The notes: generated by a model from the letters alone, not told the origin. DNA of 35,037 nt from Planococcus salinus (GCF_003719725.1 NZ_RIAX01000018.1:1-35037), one strand, 5' to 3'. Shown: positions 22,492-31,306, counted from the stretch's first letter. Numbers and translations are program-made.

Positions 22492-25485
22492 TTACGCAGC
22501 CGCTTCTTCATTGTCTGTTATCGCATCCAGGACACTTCCAAACGTTGTGAAGTTGACTTCGTTGCCGTCAGAATCAACTGGGAAATTTCCCAGTAGCTGT
22601 TCTGCCACTGTCAGCTGATCCGTATCGTCAAGGTCGTCATAACCAAGGTCGAATTCAGCGTCCAGAGCTTCCAGGGCATCGTCCATCTCTGCAATTGTCT
22701 CGGCTTCATTTATACCGCCCAGTAGCGCTGTGTACTGGTCGATGACTGTTTCAAGCTCTGCGTTGATGTCATCTTGAGCGGCAAAGTCGTCATAGTCATT
22801 TGCAAAGAACAATTGAGCCACTTCTTCTCTGCTGGTCGATCCCAGGTTGATGAAGGATTCGTTGTCAATATCCAGTAGCGCATCGGAAGTTTCAGCGCTA
22901 TCGCCTGCTGCGTTCACAGCAGCAATCAGTTGGACATCAGCGTATGCTTCTTCAATTTCTTCAATTGTATTGAATGCTGTATCACCATATACCGACAGGA
23001 ATAATGTCTGCTGGGTTTCCGTCGATTCGTCGATTCCGATATCTGCTAACGCTTCGTCCAGATCAGCTTCTGTTGTTGCCTCGTTGATCGCTGTGATCAA
23101 CACGGCTTCAGATGCCTCATTTACATCCGTGATGACTGCCTGGATGTCCGCAGCTGTTGTGACATCATCATCGTCTAAATCAGTCAGATACTCAGCTGTG
23201 TACTCTGCATTGAATGTATCCAAATCAATGTCGTCGGATAAACCTGCCAACGTTTCCAGTTCATCGTCTAACGTATCAGCGTCTGCAGTCAGGACACCCT
23301 GCACTGCTTCGCCCAATTCCAGGCTAGCTTCAAATTCCGTGATGAGGTCAGCGTCTGCACCGTTATCACCGTATGCAGTGACCAGCAATCCCACTTCATC
23401 AAAGTCAGTGTCTGCCGGATTAGCCACTGCCGCGTCCACCGTCGCCGTCACTTCGGCAAGGTTCACATCATCAATCAGGTTTTGAACTTCCTCGACTGTT
23501 TGCGGCTGTTGAGCCTGGATTTCATCGAAGTAGGCGATTTCCACATCTTCATCATCCAACAGGTTTTCGATGTCCAGGTTGCCGAGGATCGTGACGATTC
23601 CTGCATCTCCTTCAATGCCGGTAGCTGCGTTCAAGTCGGCGATCATTTCCTCGATAGACGTATCATACTCCGCATTTACGCGTTCGATCGCTGCCAATAG
23701 TCTGTCGTACGTGTTGATGACACTTGCATCAAATTCTGCTGCGTATTCCGTCACCAGGTTCGGATTCACTGTGCCAATAAAGTTCAGTACCGGCGCTTCA
23801 AGTGCTGCCAGCAGCGCATCCAGTTCATCGTCTGTCGGCGCTTCAGGGTTGTCGATATCTTCAACTGCTGCTGTAACGTTTGCTACAGCTGTATCGATTG
23901 CTTCTGCTGAATAATTAAATTCAGACACAGCTACGGTTTCACCCCAAAGGTTTACATTGATTTCTCCGACGCCGCCGTCAAGGTCCACATGCGTGAAGGT
24001 GTAGACGGTTCCGTCTTCGTTGGATTCCACGTCAAACACCAGGTTAGCCGAATTCTCGCCTGCCTCCAGATACAATCCGAAGTCTTCTGCCGTCAACCCT
24101 TCGATGCCCGGTTCAAGAGCGATTTGGAAAGAAGAAGTGGACAGGCCTGTTGCTTCATCTTCCACTGCATCTGCCGCGATGTCTGCAAGTTCAGCTTCTG
24201 CTGCGACCAGCACGTCCAAGCCGTCGATATCCGCGTCTTCATCCAGCGCCAGAACGGCTTCTACAGCTGCGCGGGCATCCAATACAGCGTCACGGTTTTC
24301 CATATCAACCGTTTCCGGAATGTCATCGATTGCTGCGATTGCCGCTTCAATGGCTGCAGTCAGCTCTGCTTCCGCTTCAAGTGCTGCAATCGTTTCTTCT
24401 GATGAAACCAGAATATCCAAGCCATCGATGTCCGCGTCTTCATTCAACTCCAGTGCAGCGTCAACGAGCGCGCGTACTTCCGCTACTGTTTCTGCATCTT
24501 CAAGCGTCAGGTCTTCAACTGCCGGAAGATCAAGGATGGCAGCTTCGGCAGCTTCTTCCGCCTCAACCGCATCATTTACTTGTTCCTCGACAACAACCGT
24601 CACTTCGACAGGCGTCGCTTCGTTTCCAGCTGCATCAACCGCTGTGTAAGTGAATGTGTAAGTGCCGGCTGTATCGGTATCGAAGTCATCTTCTTCGACT
24701 ACGTTGCCATCTTCATCCGTGATGACCAAGTCCACGTCCACGGTTTCGTCGTCCACGCCGACTTCAGGCCAATTCAGTGTTTCGCCGAAACCGATTTCGA
24801 TTTCAGTGTCACCGTCATAAGACAGTACCGGTGCATCTGTGTCCGGATCTACCGGTTCTTCACCGACGATCATGTCTTCCAGTGCATGGAGCCAAACGGC
24901 GAATTCACCGCGTGTGATTTCATCGTGTGTAGCGAATTGTGTCGCCGTTTTACCTTGTGTGATGCCGTGGTCAACCAATGCTGCGACAGATTCCATATAG
25001 CGATCGCTGACATCTGTGAATTCCACGTTGTCCGTGTCACCTGATAATCCGAATGCATCCGCAATGAAAATCGCTGCTTCACCGCGTGTAATCGAGCCGT
25101 GGAAATCGAATTGCGTCGCTGATTTCCCGTTCGTCACGCCAGCCGCTTTCAATGAATTGATCGCTAAAGCGCCGCGCGTCGGTACGTCGGTAAATCCGGA
25201 AGCCGGTGCATCTTCTTCCATAAGACCCGCTGCCTGAGCAATCATGATTCCGGCATCGCCACGGATAATTTCTTCGTGAATACCAAATTGTGTGTCCGTT
25301 TTACCTTTGGCAATATTTTGCGCAACGATAAAGTCGACGGCTTCCTGATACTGAGGAGCAACATCCGTAAAGGCTGCTGTCTTCACTTCGTCAGCGGAGG
25401 CCGCCGGTACAAGTGCCGTAGCAACGAGTGCCGCTGAAGCTCCTGTTGCTGTGAATTTCGTCATTTTCTTCGATGATAAAGTCAT
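22492..25485 (-). CDS. Large acidic SLH-domain surface protein
   Basis: Exported 997-aa surface protein. The signal peptide (MTKFTATGASAALVATALVP, about 8-31) resembles that of the SLH protein at 18099-19943. Three SLH domains (about 38-88, 97-146 and 155-204) are followed by an Ig-like domain of the DUF5011 type (about 210-305, with TAGTYTFTYTAVDAAGNEA). Next come two tandem repeats of about 70 residues sharing DEDADIDGLDxLV, then helical repeats with ADIQAVITDVNEA-like signatures. The tail is very acidic. It is probably an S-layer-associated structural protein. The start at 25485 has AGGAGG about 10 nt upstream. The terminator is at 22397. The DNA at 25486-25735 upstream is leader with no gene. 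Confidence 0.9.
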   Translation of the reverse strand: MTLSSKKMTKFTATGASAALVATALVPAASADEVKTAAFTDVAPQYQEAVDFIVAQNIAKGKTDTQFGIHEEIIRGDAGIMIAQAAGLMEEDAPASGFTDVPTRGALAINSLKAAGVTNGKSATQFDFHGSITRGEAAIFIADAFGLSGDTDNVEFTDVSDRYMESVAALVDHGITQGKTATQFATHDEITRGEFAVWLHALEDMIVGEEPVDPDTDAPVLSYDGDTEIEIGFGETLNWPEVGVDDETVDVDLVITDEDGNVVEEDDFDTDTAGTYTFTYTAVDAAGNEATPVEVTVVVEEQVNDAVEAEEAAEAAILDLPAVEDLTLEDAETVAEVRALVDAALELNEDADIDGLDILVSSEETIAALEAEAELTAAIEAAIAAIDDIPETVDMENRDAVLDARAAVEAVLALDEDADIDGLDVLVAAEAELADIAADAVEDEATGLSTSSFQIALEPGIEGLTAEDFGLYLEAGENSANLVFDVESNEDGTVYTFTHVDLDGGVGEINVNLWGETVAVSEFNYSAEAIDTAVANVTAAVEDIDNPEAPTDDELDALLAALEAPVLNFIGTVNPNLVTEYAAEFDASVINTYDRLLAAIERVNAEYDTSIEEMIADLNAATGIEGDAGIVTILGNLDIENLLDDEDVEIAYFDEIQAQQPQTVEEVQNLIDDVNLAEVTATVDAAVANPADTDFDEVGLLVTAYGDNGADADLITEFEASLELGEAVQGVLTADADTLDDELETLAGLSDDIDLDTFNAEYTAEYLTDLDDDDVTTAADIQAVITDVNEASEAVLITAINEATTEADLDEALADIGIDESTETQQTLFLSVYGDTAFNTIEEIEEAYADVQLIAAVNAAGDSAETSDALLDIDNESFINLGSTSREEVAQLFFANDYDDFAAQDDINAELETVIDQYTALLGGINEAETIAEMDDALEALDAEFDLGYDDLDDTDQLTVAEQLLGNFPVDSDGNEVNFTTFGSVLDAITDNEEAAA

Positions 25486-25732
25486 AGTGAAAATTCCTCC
25501 TAAGTATGATTCGTAATAAACCGGCTCACGCAAAAATCGTTATGTAAGCCGTGCCTACTTTGTGTCTACCCAAGCAAATTCCTATATAACATATTTTTGT
25601 CATATTCATACTTTAGAATCACAAATATTTATGCAAATATTTCCTTTTCTTAGTAAGGACAGTGAATCAAAGCACAGCGCAATGGCTACTCCCGAAATAC
25701 GCTGGTTCTCCTTTGTGGATTCATAGAAATAC

Positions 25733-25773
25733 AAAAACCGCACCCAGAACCCTTTCAGGTCTTGAGCGCGGTT
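25733..25773 (-). terminator. Terminator of the YrhK-like gene
   Basis: An imperfect stem pairs AACCGC (25736-25741) and the following arm with 25758-25773 around CTTTCA, with TTTTT on the minus strand. It lies 46 nt past the stop codon. The sequence resembles the terminators at 26288 and 31258. Confidence 0.75.
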
Positions 25774-25819
25774 GTCGGTTGTCGGTTGGAATAGGGGTGA
25801 TACAGAAAAAACTCTTCTT

Positions 25820-26131
25820 TCAGGCAATGTCTTCTTCAACGGGATAACTCGTTTCGTCAAATGCGGCCTGGGTCACTTGATGCTCTACAATGAGGTTTTC
25901 TTTGATGCTGTGAACGGCCCGGCAAGCCAAAATACTACTGCCGAACAGGTACAGCATACTGCCATAAAACTCTCCAACGTTTAATACGTTGAGCAAACTG
26001 CCGAATACAAAAAACATCCCGACGAGTAAATCATTGATGGTTCTTGTCAGTTTGCATTGTTTCTTGAAAACCACCCTTGAGGCTCTTGTCGTAATCTCAA
26101 GACAATCTCCCTTATCTTTGATGCTGGGCAT
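25820..26131 (-). CDS. YrhK-like small membrane protein
   Basis: 103-aa protein with two hydrophobic helices in the YrhK-domain pattern: INDLLVGMFFVFGSLLNVLN, then a short polar turn and GSMLYLFGSSILACRAVHSI. YrhK proteins are small membrane proteins of unknown function. The ATG at 26131 follows AGGAGG by 7 nt; an in-frame upstream ATG at 26239 lacks a site and would add a Lys-rich lead. It lies downstream of the WHH nuclease on the same strand but behind a strong terminator, so it is probably transcribed separately. The position makes an immunity role imaginable, but nothing in the sequence supports it. Confidence 0.7.
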   Translation of the reverse strand: MPSIKDKGDCLEITTRASRVVFKKQCKLTRTINDLLVGMFFVFGSLLNVLNVGEFYGSMLYLFGSSILACRAVHSIKENLIVEHQVTQAAFDETSYPVEEDIA

Positions 26132-26287
26132 TCCCAATCCTCCTTCAATTTTCAAAATGATCGACTTGCTCCAAGGGTTTTCACAACAGGAAGATTTTTT
26201 TGGTTCACTCTTTAAATAACCGCTTTTTCTCTTTTTCAACCTTCATTTTCAAAAAGAAATAAACGTAAAATTTTCTGTAATAAATGC

Positions 26288-26331
26288 AAAAAACCGCGGC
26301 CAACAACCCTTTTCAGGTGTTGGACGCGGTT
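26288..26331 (-). terminator. Terminator downstream of the WHH nuclease gene
   Basis: The stem pairs AACCGCGGCCAACAACC (26292-26308) with GGTGTTGGACGCGGTT (26316-26331) with a bulge and is followed by six T on the minus strand. It lies 105 nt after the nuclease stop. A weaker candidate is nearer: GAACC/GGTTC with TTTTTT at about 26412-26446. Confidence 0.8.
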
Positions 26332-26435
26332 GTCGGTTATTCAGTAAAAGGAGACCATTGAAACTGGATTTGCCGGAGAACATTAACTATCGGATTTATC
26401 ATGGGAAAAATGAAAAAAGCGAACCCCCGCCTCCA

Positions 26436-27332
26436 TCACCGGTTCTCTGTACCGCCACCCCAGATGGAACGTCCGCCAGTATGAGCAGTTTGGGAATGGG
26501 TTTCTTCGTCTACCAATTGGAGAACGCCAGGTTCTTCGCTGTGATGCCATGTAAACCCTTCCGGCGTTTCTCCCTGAGCGAGAATAATGATATCTGACGT
26601 AGAAAAGCCCAACGGATCTTCCAATGCCGGATTATTGATGACTGATTGATAAAGCGCTTCGTTCGCCGCTTTAAAATGCATCTCATCGCTGGCTGTGTAA
26701 TCGCTCTCCTGTATTTCAACTTGAAAATCGGTATGGAAGACTGGAAAAGTCCCTTCCACTACTTGACCGTCAGGAAGATTCACGGATTTCTCAACAAAGA
26801 GAACCCCTGTGTCTGGGTGAACAATGCCATTCAAATGATCGTTTCTCGTTTCAATGCCTTCAGCCTCAGCCACGGCTGTACCTTCAATCACATCTATCAC
26901 TCCGATAGCCATCGTGGATACCACCGCCACCTTCCCGATATTCTTCAGTCCAGTGATTGCCTGCTCTTTATCGCCATTTTTTAACCCGGTATAGACTGCC
27001 CCCGTGCTGTCAGCCGCATATTTGATGGTTCCCCCAATTCCTTTAGCGGTTCTCGTAGCCGACTCTTTCAAGTCACTGATTCCTTGCCGCTTATAGTATT
27101 CATCTTTCTTAAGAGCTCCGTATGTCCCTTGGAAGGTGCCATCCAAAAATTGGCCCGCGTTGTCCAAAGCAAAGTGGGAAGCTGTCTTCACGCCATCGCC
27201 TACTTCTTCTATCCACTTTCCAGTCTCCTGCCATTTACTTCCGACAGCTTTCCCCGTCACTTTTACAGCGCCGCCGATTAAGCCGCCTCCTACATACCCA
27301 ATCCCTTGCCCAACTTTTCGAAATACAGCCAT
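26436..27332 (-). CDS. WHH-type (HNH/Endo VII superfamily) nuclease, toxin-like, orphan
   Basis: 298-aa protein whose C-terminus is a WHH nuclease of the HNH/Endo VII superfamily, as found in polymorphic toxins. The signature runs TWHH (261-264), LQLVDEETH with His279, then His284 and GG (286-287). Before it lies the usual lead, HPDTGVLFV then a Val-rich strand, LPDG and GTFPVF (172-199). Residues 1-135 are Gly-rich and amphipathic (GYVGGGLIGGAVKVTGKAVG); one hydrophobic segment lies at about 134-153. No signal peptide, LXG, RHS or other trafficking domain is seen. GGGGAG lies before ATG 27332. The enzyme should cut DNA or RNA with a bound metal. No recognisable immunity gene adjoins it; whether it is an exported toxin or an internal nuclease is open. 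Confidence 0.82.
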   Translation of the reverse strand: MAVFRKVGQGIGYVGGGLIGGAVKVTGKAVGSKWQETGKWIEEVGDGVKTASHFALDNAGQFLDGTFQGTYGALKKDEYYKRQGISDLKESATRTAKGIGGTIKYAADSTGAVYTGLKNGDKEQAITGLKNIGKVAVVSTMAIGVIDVIEGTAVAEAEGIETRNDHLNGIVHPDTGVLFVEKSVNLPDGQVVEGTFPVFHTDFQVEIQESDYTASDEMHFKAANEALYQSVINNPALEDPLGFSTSDIIILAQGETPEGFTWHHSEEPGVLQLVDEETHSQTAHTGGRSIWGGGTENR

Positions 27333-27436
27333 TGTTCTCTCCCCTTTATCTGTTTTCTTACGAATCTTGTAAAAGCAATAGATAGTCTACAGAAGCTATG
27401 GCTTGGCGAAAAGCTTACTGAAGACATCTTCCCTTA

Positions 27437-28888
27437 TCACTTCGCCCCAATCGACCAATCCACCACTTCCCCCGTTCCGGTATGCTGGATTTTCATCGAA
27501 ATCGATTTCAGGTTATCGATCGGCTCGGATTCGAAGAAGATCATGCTTTCTTTTTCTTTCGGTTCGATTTCGGGTCCGCCCATCGACTTGACCTCCGAAC
27601 CGTCATGGAACTTCGTCGTAATGGCATCCGGATAGTCGGTGAAACGGAAGATGCTGCGCTCCGCTTCCGGATCTTCTGCCACGTAGCCGAGAACAATCGT
27701 GTCTTCCCCGTGGTTGATGATTTCGTATTCGATCCGGTAACGTTCGCCGGCATCCTCGATTTTCACATCGGTCACTTCCAGTTCTTCAAACGGGAAAGCG
27801 GGAGATTCCCATACCACGGGCTGTTCCGTTTCGCTGCCTTCCACCGCCGGCCGGTCCTCGATGTAACCATAAAGCCAGTTGATCGCAAAAGCGGCAATGC
27901 CGATTTTGATGAGTGCTCCGATACGCGGAAAGTAAATATTCGACAACCGGAAACTGCGCCAGTCTGTCAGGCTGCGCTTTTTGGCCAGTCCGGTTTTATA
28001 GGAAGCTTTTGTCGCAGCAGTTGCGCCGGAAATTGCCGCTTTGAGCGGTTTTCCATCCAGTTCCAGCACGGCCAGATTGGCGCTGCGTGCGATGATTCTC
28101 GCTCCTTTGTCGTTGGTATAGAACACGAGCGGCGTCTGATTTTTTTCGATTTCATTCAAATAAGAGGCAGCAATCCGGTCGTCTCCGCTGTGCGACAGCC
28201 CGTATCGTTCTCGCGAATTGTAGCTCGGTACATCGAGAAGTTTCAGCCGGTTTTTCGACTGGAACAATTCAATGACGTCAAATCCCATTTGCGCACGCTT
28301 TTTGACGGATTGGTTGTCGTTCTTTTTCAAGCCGTCGAGTTCGTTGAACACCTGCTTGCTGATCCAAAGCGGCGCATTGGAATCCCGGAACAGCGCTATC
28401 AGCACGAGCGGGTCGTGCATCAGGACATTGGTATCAAGCGCAGGAGCGACGCCTTTTTGCAACAGCGGCGTGAGCGCCTGGTATTTCTCCACCGCCTGCT
28501 GCTGCAGTGTATTAGCTGATGCCGAGCCACCTTCTTTGACTTGGCTCATATACGCGAAAACGGCAGACAACATCGTCAGCACCGACAAATACAAAAAGCG
28601 GTCCCCGATGGAATACCCCAGTTCGATTCCGGCATACAAACCGATCGGGAACAGCGCGAAAAAGATTACGCCAAGCACCCGCTGTTTCAGGTAAAACTGT
28701 CCGAGTCCTGGAAACCAGATGGACAGCCATACCGCAGACGAGCGGCTGTAATAGGTTTTGTTGTTATGTATGAGCGAAGAAGTATAAATCATAAACAAGA
28801 AGATAATGACTGAAGTATAAAATGTGGCTTTGTCATTTTCGAAGCCGACTAAATTCAATGCAATTAGCAGTACCAGCATAAGCGGCAT
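27437..28888 (-). CDS. Membrane-anchored PIN-domain ribonuclease-like protein
   Basis: 483-aa protein. Four hydrophobic helices occupy about 1-115. A PIN domain follows (about 148-285) with the acidic set Asp152 (ALDTNVLMHDP), Glu183 (FNELDGLKK), Asp236/237 (SGDDRIAASYL) and Asp260 (FYTNDKGAR). This arrangement resembles PhoH-associated PIN nucleases and predicts an intact metal-dependent RNase on the cytoplasmic side. A fifth membrane helix (about 323-343) leads to an outer C-terminal beta domain (about 360-483) without a known motif. GGAGG lies 8 nt before ATG 28888. It forms an operon with the small membrane protein gene 36 nt upstream, and the nuclease gene follows after 104 nt. A membrane PIN protein with an outer domain could sense an external signal (inference). 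Confidence 0.78.
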   Translation of the reverse strand: MPLMLVLLIALNLVGFENDKATFYTSVIIFLFMIYTSSLIHNNKTYYSRSSAVWLSIWFPGLGQFYLKQRVLGVIFFALFPIGLYAGIELGYSIGDRFLYLSVLTMLSAVFAYMSQVKEGGSASANTLQQQAVEKYQALTPLLQKGVAPALDTNVLMHDPLVLIALFRDSNAPLWISKQVFNELDGLKKNDNQSVKKRAQMGFDVIELFQSKNRLKLLDVPSYNSRERYGLSHSGDDRIAASYLNEIEKNQTPLVFYTNDKGARIIARSANLAVLELDGKPLKAAISGATAATKASYKTGLAKKRSLTDWRSFRLSNIYFPRIGALIKIGIAAFAINWLYGYIEDRPAVEGSETEQPVVWESPAFPFEELEVTDVKIEDAGERYRIEYEIINHGEDTIVLGYVAEDPEAERSIFRFTDYPDAITTKFHDGSEVKSMGGPEIEPKEKESMIFFESEPIDNLKSISMKIQHTGTGEVVDWSIGAK

Positions 28889-28924
28889 AATCAGGCCCTC
28901 CTTTTACTATGTGTGACATTCCAT

Positions 28925-29254
28925 TCAGTACTTATCAAATCCGTCGACCGGGTCATATTCCGGAACTTCTGCGTAAGCACCCTGCTGATGATGAAAGTCA
29001 AAATCGTCTTCATCAAACGTGCTGTCGTTGTAATAGAAGTCGTCGTCTACAGAACTCCGCGAAAAATGGCCTTTTGACGAAAATGAACGATGTTTCATCC
29101 CACTCATTTCTATCTTCCGCACCTGTTCCGTCCATTCGTCAGCCGCATTTGGAAATATCCGCTCTGTGGCTTTGGTGATCGACGGCCGCAGATGAACAAC
29201 TGCAAACATGGCTGCCACATAGATGATAAATGCGGCTATCAAATTCCCTTCCAT
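28925..29254 (-). CDS. Small single-pass membrane protein of unknown function
   Basis: 109-aa protein. One N-terminal membrane helix (NLIAAFIIYVAAMFAVVHL, about 4-22) is followed by a polar, Ser- and Asp/Phe-rich tail (DDDFYYNDSTFDEDDFDF) that looks disordered. No family is recognised. AAAGGAGGAAG lies just before ATG 29254. It is the first gene of an operon with the membrane PIN protein and may be its partner. A possible promoter on the minus strand is TTACAA near 29318-29323 with an AT-rich -10 about 17 nt further on. Confidence 0.7.
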   Translation of the reverse strand: MEGNLIAAFIIYVAAMFAVVHLRPSITKATERIFPNAADEWTEQVRKIEMSGMKHRSFSSKGHFSRSSVDDDFYYNDSTFDEDDFDFHHQQGAYAEVPEYDPVDGFDKY

Positions 29255-29444
29255 GGTTTCTTCCTCCTTTTTCTTTTCTACTACTAATTTACCATAAAAT
29301 ATTTTAGTTATGGAGGATATTGTAACTAATAAAAATAATTTTTATATTTCCATACAGCGTTTTGAAAAATAGTGAACATGAAGCAGAATCGTGCTGTGAT
29401 CAGTCGCTTTTTCCCCTCTAGTTCTTCAGTATTTCCAGACAAAC

Positions 29445-29488
29445 AAAAAAACCTTCTTCTTTCCATTTCACTGGAAAGAAGAAGGTTT
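29445..29488. terminator. Terminator of the coiled-coil protein gene
   Basis: Perfect 16-nt arms (29449-29464 and 29473-29488) flank an 8-nt loop, with a run of T on the minus strand (29445-29451). The gene's stop codon is 45 nt away. The rest of 29255-29532 is AT-rich and holds no gene. Confidence 0.9.
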
Positions 29489-29532
29489 CGTATAGCCTTC
29501 AATAAAGGAATGCTATTTTAGTTATGGACTTT

Positions 29533-31011
29533 TTACTGCTTCTCCATCACCGTAACCACTTCCACCCATTCATAAGGCGTCGGTTCAAACGACGTCAAAT
29601 CGATCTCCACAGCTTCGTCGTCTTTTGAAGAAACATACACCACAGCTTCTTTCGCCGCGTTCGCTTTCCGTTCCGCTTCAGTGGCCTCTTCGATTTTGTC
29701 AGACCCGGCATTCAATGACCACTCGACCGCTTGCCTGACTTCTCCGATCGTCCGGAAATAACCACTGCCTCGCTTGAACAGCAGAAGTTTCGCCAGGACG
29801 TCACGGTCTTCCGGAGTAAAAGGGAAATCCCGTTCGAGGTTGAACGCACTCATAGCCGGTACCATCTCTTCTGTCGTGGACGCCTTGTTCAGACGGTCCA
29901 GTTCTTCTGAAAACCGTGCGGCTTCCTGCTGAATGGCCGATTTCAATTCAGCGACCGACTCAGACTCCGCCAACCGGTCTTTTTGCTGTTCCAGCAGCCG
30001 CTCCGCCACAAACGCCCGATTTTCTTTTCCCAGATTGATAAATTCGGTAACGTTCAAGTAAATAATGCCCTGTTCCAGCATGGCTTGATTGTCGCTTTCA
30101 GCAATCAAACAAAAAGTGGCTGTTTCCTGGATCACTTCTTTTTCATTTCCAAGCAGCTCTTCTTTCCTCGTTGCATCCAGTAAATCCAATAGTTTCGACT
30201 TGTTTTTCACAGCACTCACCGGTTTGATCTCGAGCAGATCGATGATTTCTTCCAGCTCGTCCCTCTCCAGGTCTTCCTGCAGCAAAGTAAACGCTCTGTC
30301 TTTTAAGGAAACCAGTGATTTGCGCAAAGCGGCCGCCTGTTTGAACAGCTTGTCGGTTTCTTTTGTCTTCAGCACTTTCGTCAATTTCCCTTCCAAAGAC
30401 GCCACTTCAGCTTTCAGCGTTTTAAAACGCCCAGGCTCAAACGCCCCGTCCGACAATTCGGCAACCTGCTCTTTCAAACGTTTCGTTTCGTCTTCAATCT
30501 CTCCCAGCGGCTGCATTGCCAGTACCGTTTCTTTGAGGCGCGCCACTTCGCCCAGCCATTTCTCTTTATCCTGGAACGGATAAGCCTTCGCGGTTTTTTC
30601 CGCTTCCTGCAGCCTGCGGTTCAGCACCGGCATCTTTACCGGCGTTTCCTTCGACAATGCTTCTATTTCCTCAACCGCCTGCGGCAAAGCCAGAAAGCTT
30701 CGAAGCTGTTTCGTGTAAAAAAGCAAGTCTTTTTTCCACCGATCAATCGGCAGCGCCTGCGCTTGTTCTTCAATTGTCTGCACGTCTTCCAGCGACGATT
30801 CTTCGTTGATTGCTTGTACTTGCTTGACCAGCTGCTGAAGCTCGTCCTGGTAAAAATCAGCATCCGTATATGTAAACTGTTCCACTGGCACAAATCTGCC
30901 CTTCAACTTGGCAGCCACACTGCCCAGCTTGTTATCTTCAAATCCAGTACGGACAACTTTCACTTGCCCTTCCTTGGTAAAAAAATCAGAAGTCACTACC
31001 TCTATCGACAT
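29533..31011 (-). CDS. Coiled-coil protein of unknown function
   Basis: 492-aa soluble, acidic, helix-rich protein with no signal peptide and no membrane segment. Long coiled-coil stretches cover most of about 50-260 (for example KTLKAEVASLEGKLTKVLKTKE without a break in heptad character) and about 330-400. The ends look globular: the start (MSIEVVTSDFFTKEGQVKVV) is strand-rich, and the C-terminus ends in strands (EWVEVVTVMEKQ). I do not recognise a family. GGAGG lies 10 nt before ATG 31011. It is monocistronic, with an extended -10 promoter upstream (31052-31060) and a terminator downstream. A structural or scaffolding role is possible but is only a guess. Confidence 0.75.
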   Translation of the reverse strand: MSIEVVTSDFFTKEGQVKVVRTGFEDNKLGSVAAKLKGRFVPVEQFTYTDADFYQDELQQLVKQVQAINEESSLEDVQTIEEQAQALPIDRWKKDLLFYTKQLRSFLALPQAVEEIEALSKETPVKMPVLNRRLQEAEKTAKAYPFQDKEKWLGEVARLKETVLAMQPLGEIEDETKRLKEQVAELSDGAFEPGRFKTLKAEVASLEGKLTKVLKTKETDKLFKQAAALRKSLVSLKDRAFTLLQEDLERDELEEIIDLLEIKPVSAVKNKSKLLDLLDATRKEELLGNEKEVIQETATFCLIAESDNQAMLEQGIIYLNVTEFINLGKENRAFVAERLLEQQKDRLAESESVAELKSAIQQEAARFSEELDRLNKASTTEEMVPAMSAFNLERDFPFTPEDRDVLAKLLLFKRGSGYFRTIGEVRQAVEWSLNAGSDKIEEATEAERKANAAKEAVVYVSSKDDEAVEIDLTSFEPTPYEWVEVVTVMEKQ

Positions 31012-31051
31012 TCTACAAGAACCTCCCTAAATAACTACAATATATTTTCTG

Positions 31052-31060
31052 ATTATACCA
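31052..31060 (-). promoter_or_regulatory. Extended -10 promoter of the coiled-coil gene
   Basis: On the minus strand TGGTATAAT gives a perfect -10 with a TGN extension; the -35 is weak. It lies about 40 nt upstream of the start codon. Confidence 0.55.
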
Positions 31061-31257
31061 TGCTAGTTGCTTTGACTGGTATTGATTTCAAAGTCTTGCA
31101 GGAGAGAGGGTTTGGTATGGGATAAAAGGGGAATTTGCAGAGATTCCTCTCAAAAAGCTTATTCTAGAACTTTTCCAAACTCACTGTTTCCAACAGTTCC
31201 CAAATGTGCCCTGTGTAGGAAACTTTTATGACAATTTACTTTTCCTGATAAACATAC

Positions 31258-31306
31258 AAAAGCCGCATTCAGAAACCCTTGAGGTTTCCGAACGCGGCTT
31301 TTTTTC
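31258..31306. terminator. Terminator between the integrase and the coiled-coil gene
   Basis: AAAGCCGC (31259-31266) and its following arm pair with 31283-31301 around CTTGA with two mismatches. Seven T follow in the plus direction and a shorter T run in the minus direction. Sequence and layout resemble the hairpins at 25733 and 26288. The rest of 31061-31443 holds only a small ACTGTT/AACAGT hairpin near 31183-31197 and no gene. Confidence 0.7.

Noticed and set aside
25606..25860. 84-residue minus-strand frame overlapping the YrhK-like gene end
   Set aside because: It spans the terminator hairpin and has no ribosome site or recognisable sequence.
26358..26597. Plus-strand frame starting TTG after AAAAGGAG, opposite the WHH nuclease end
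   Set aside because: It overlaps the nuclease coding end antisense and shows no gene-like composition after the first 20 codons. It remains a weak immunity candidate only because of its ribosome-site-like lead.
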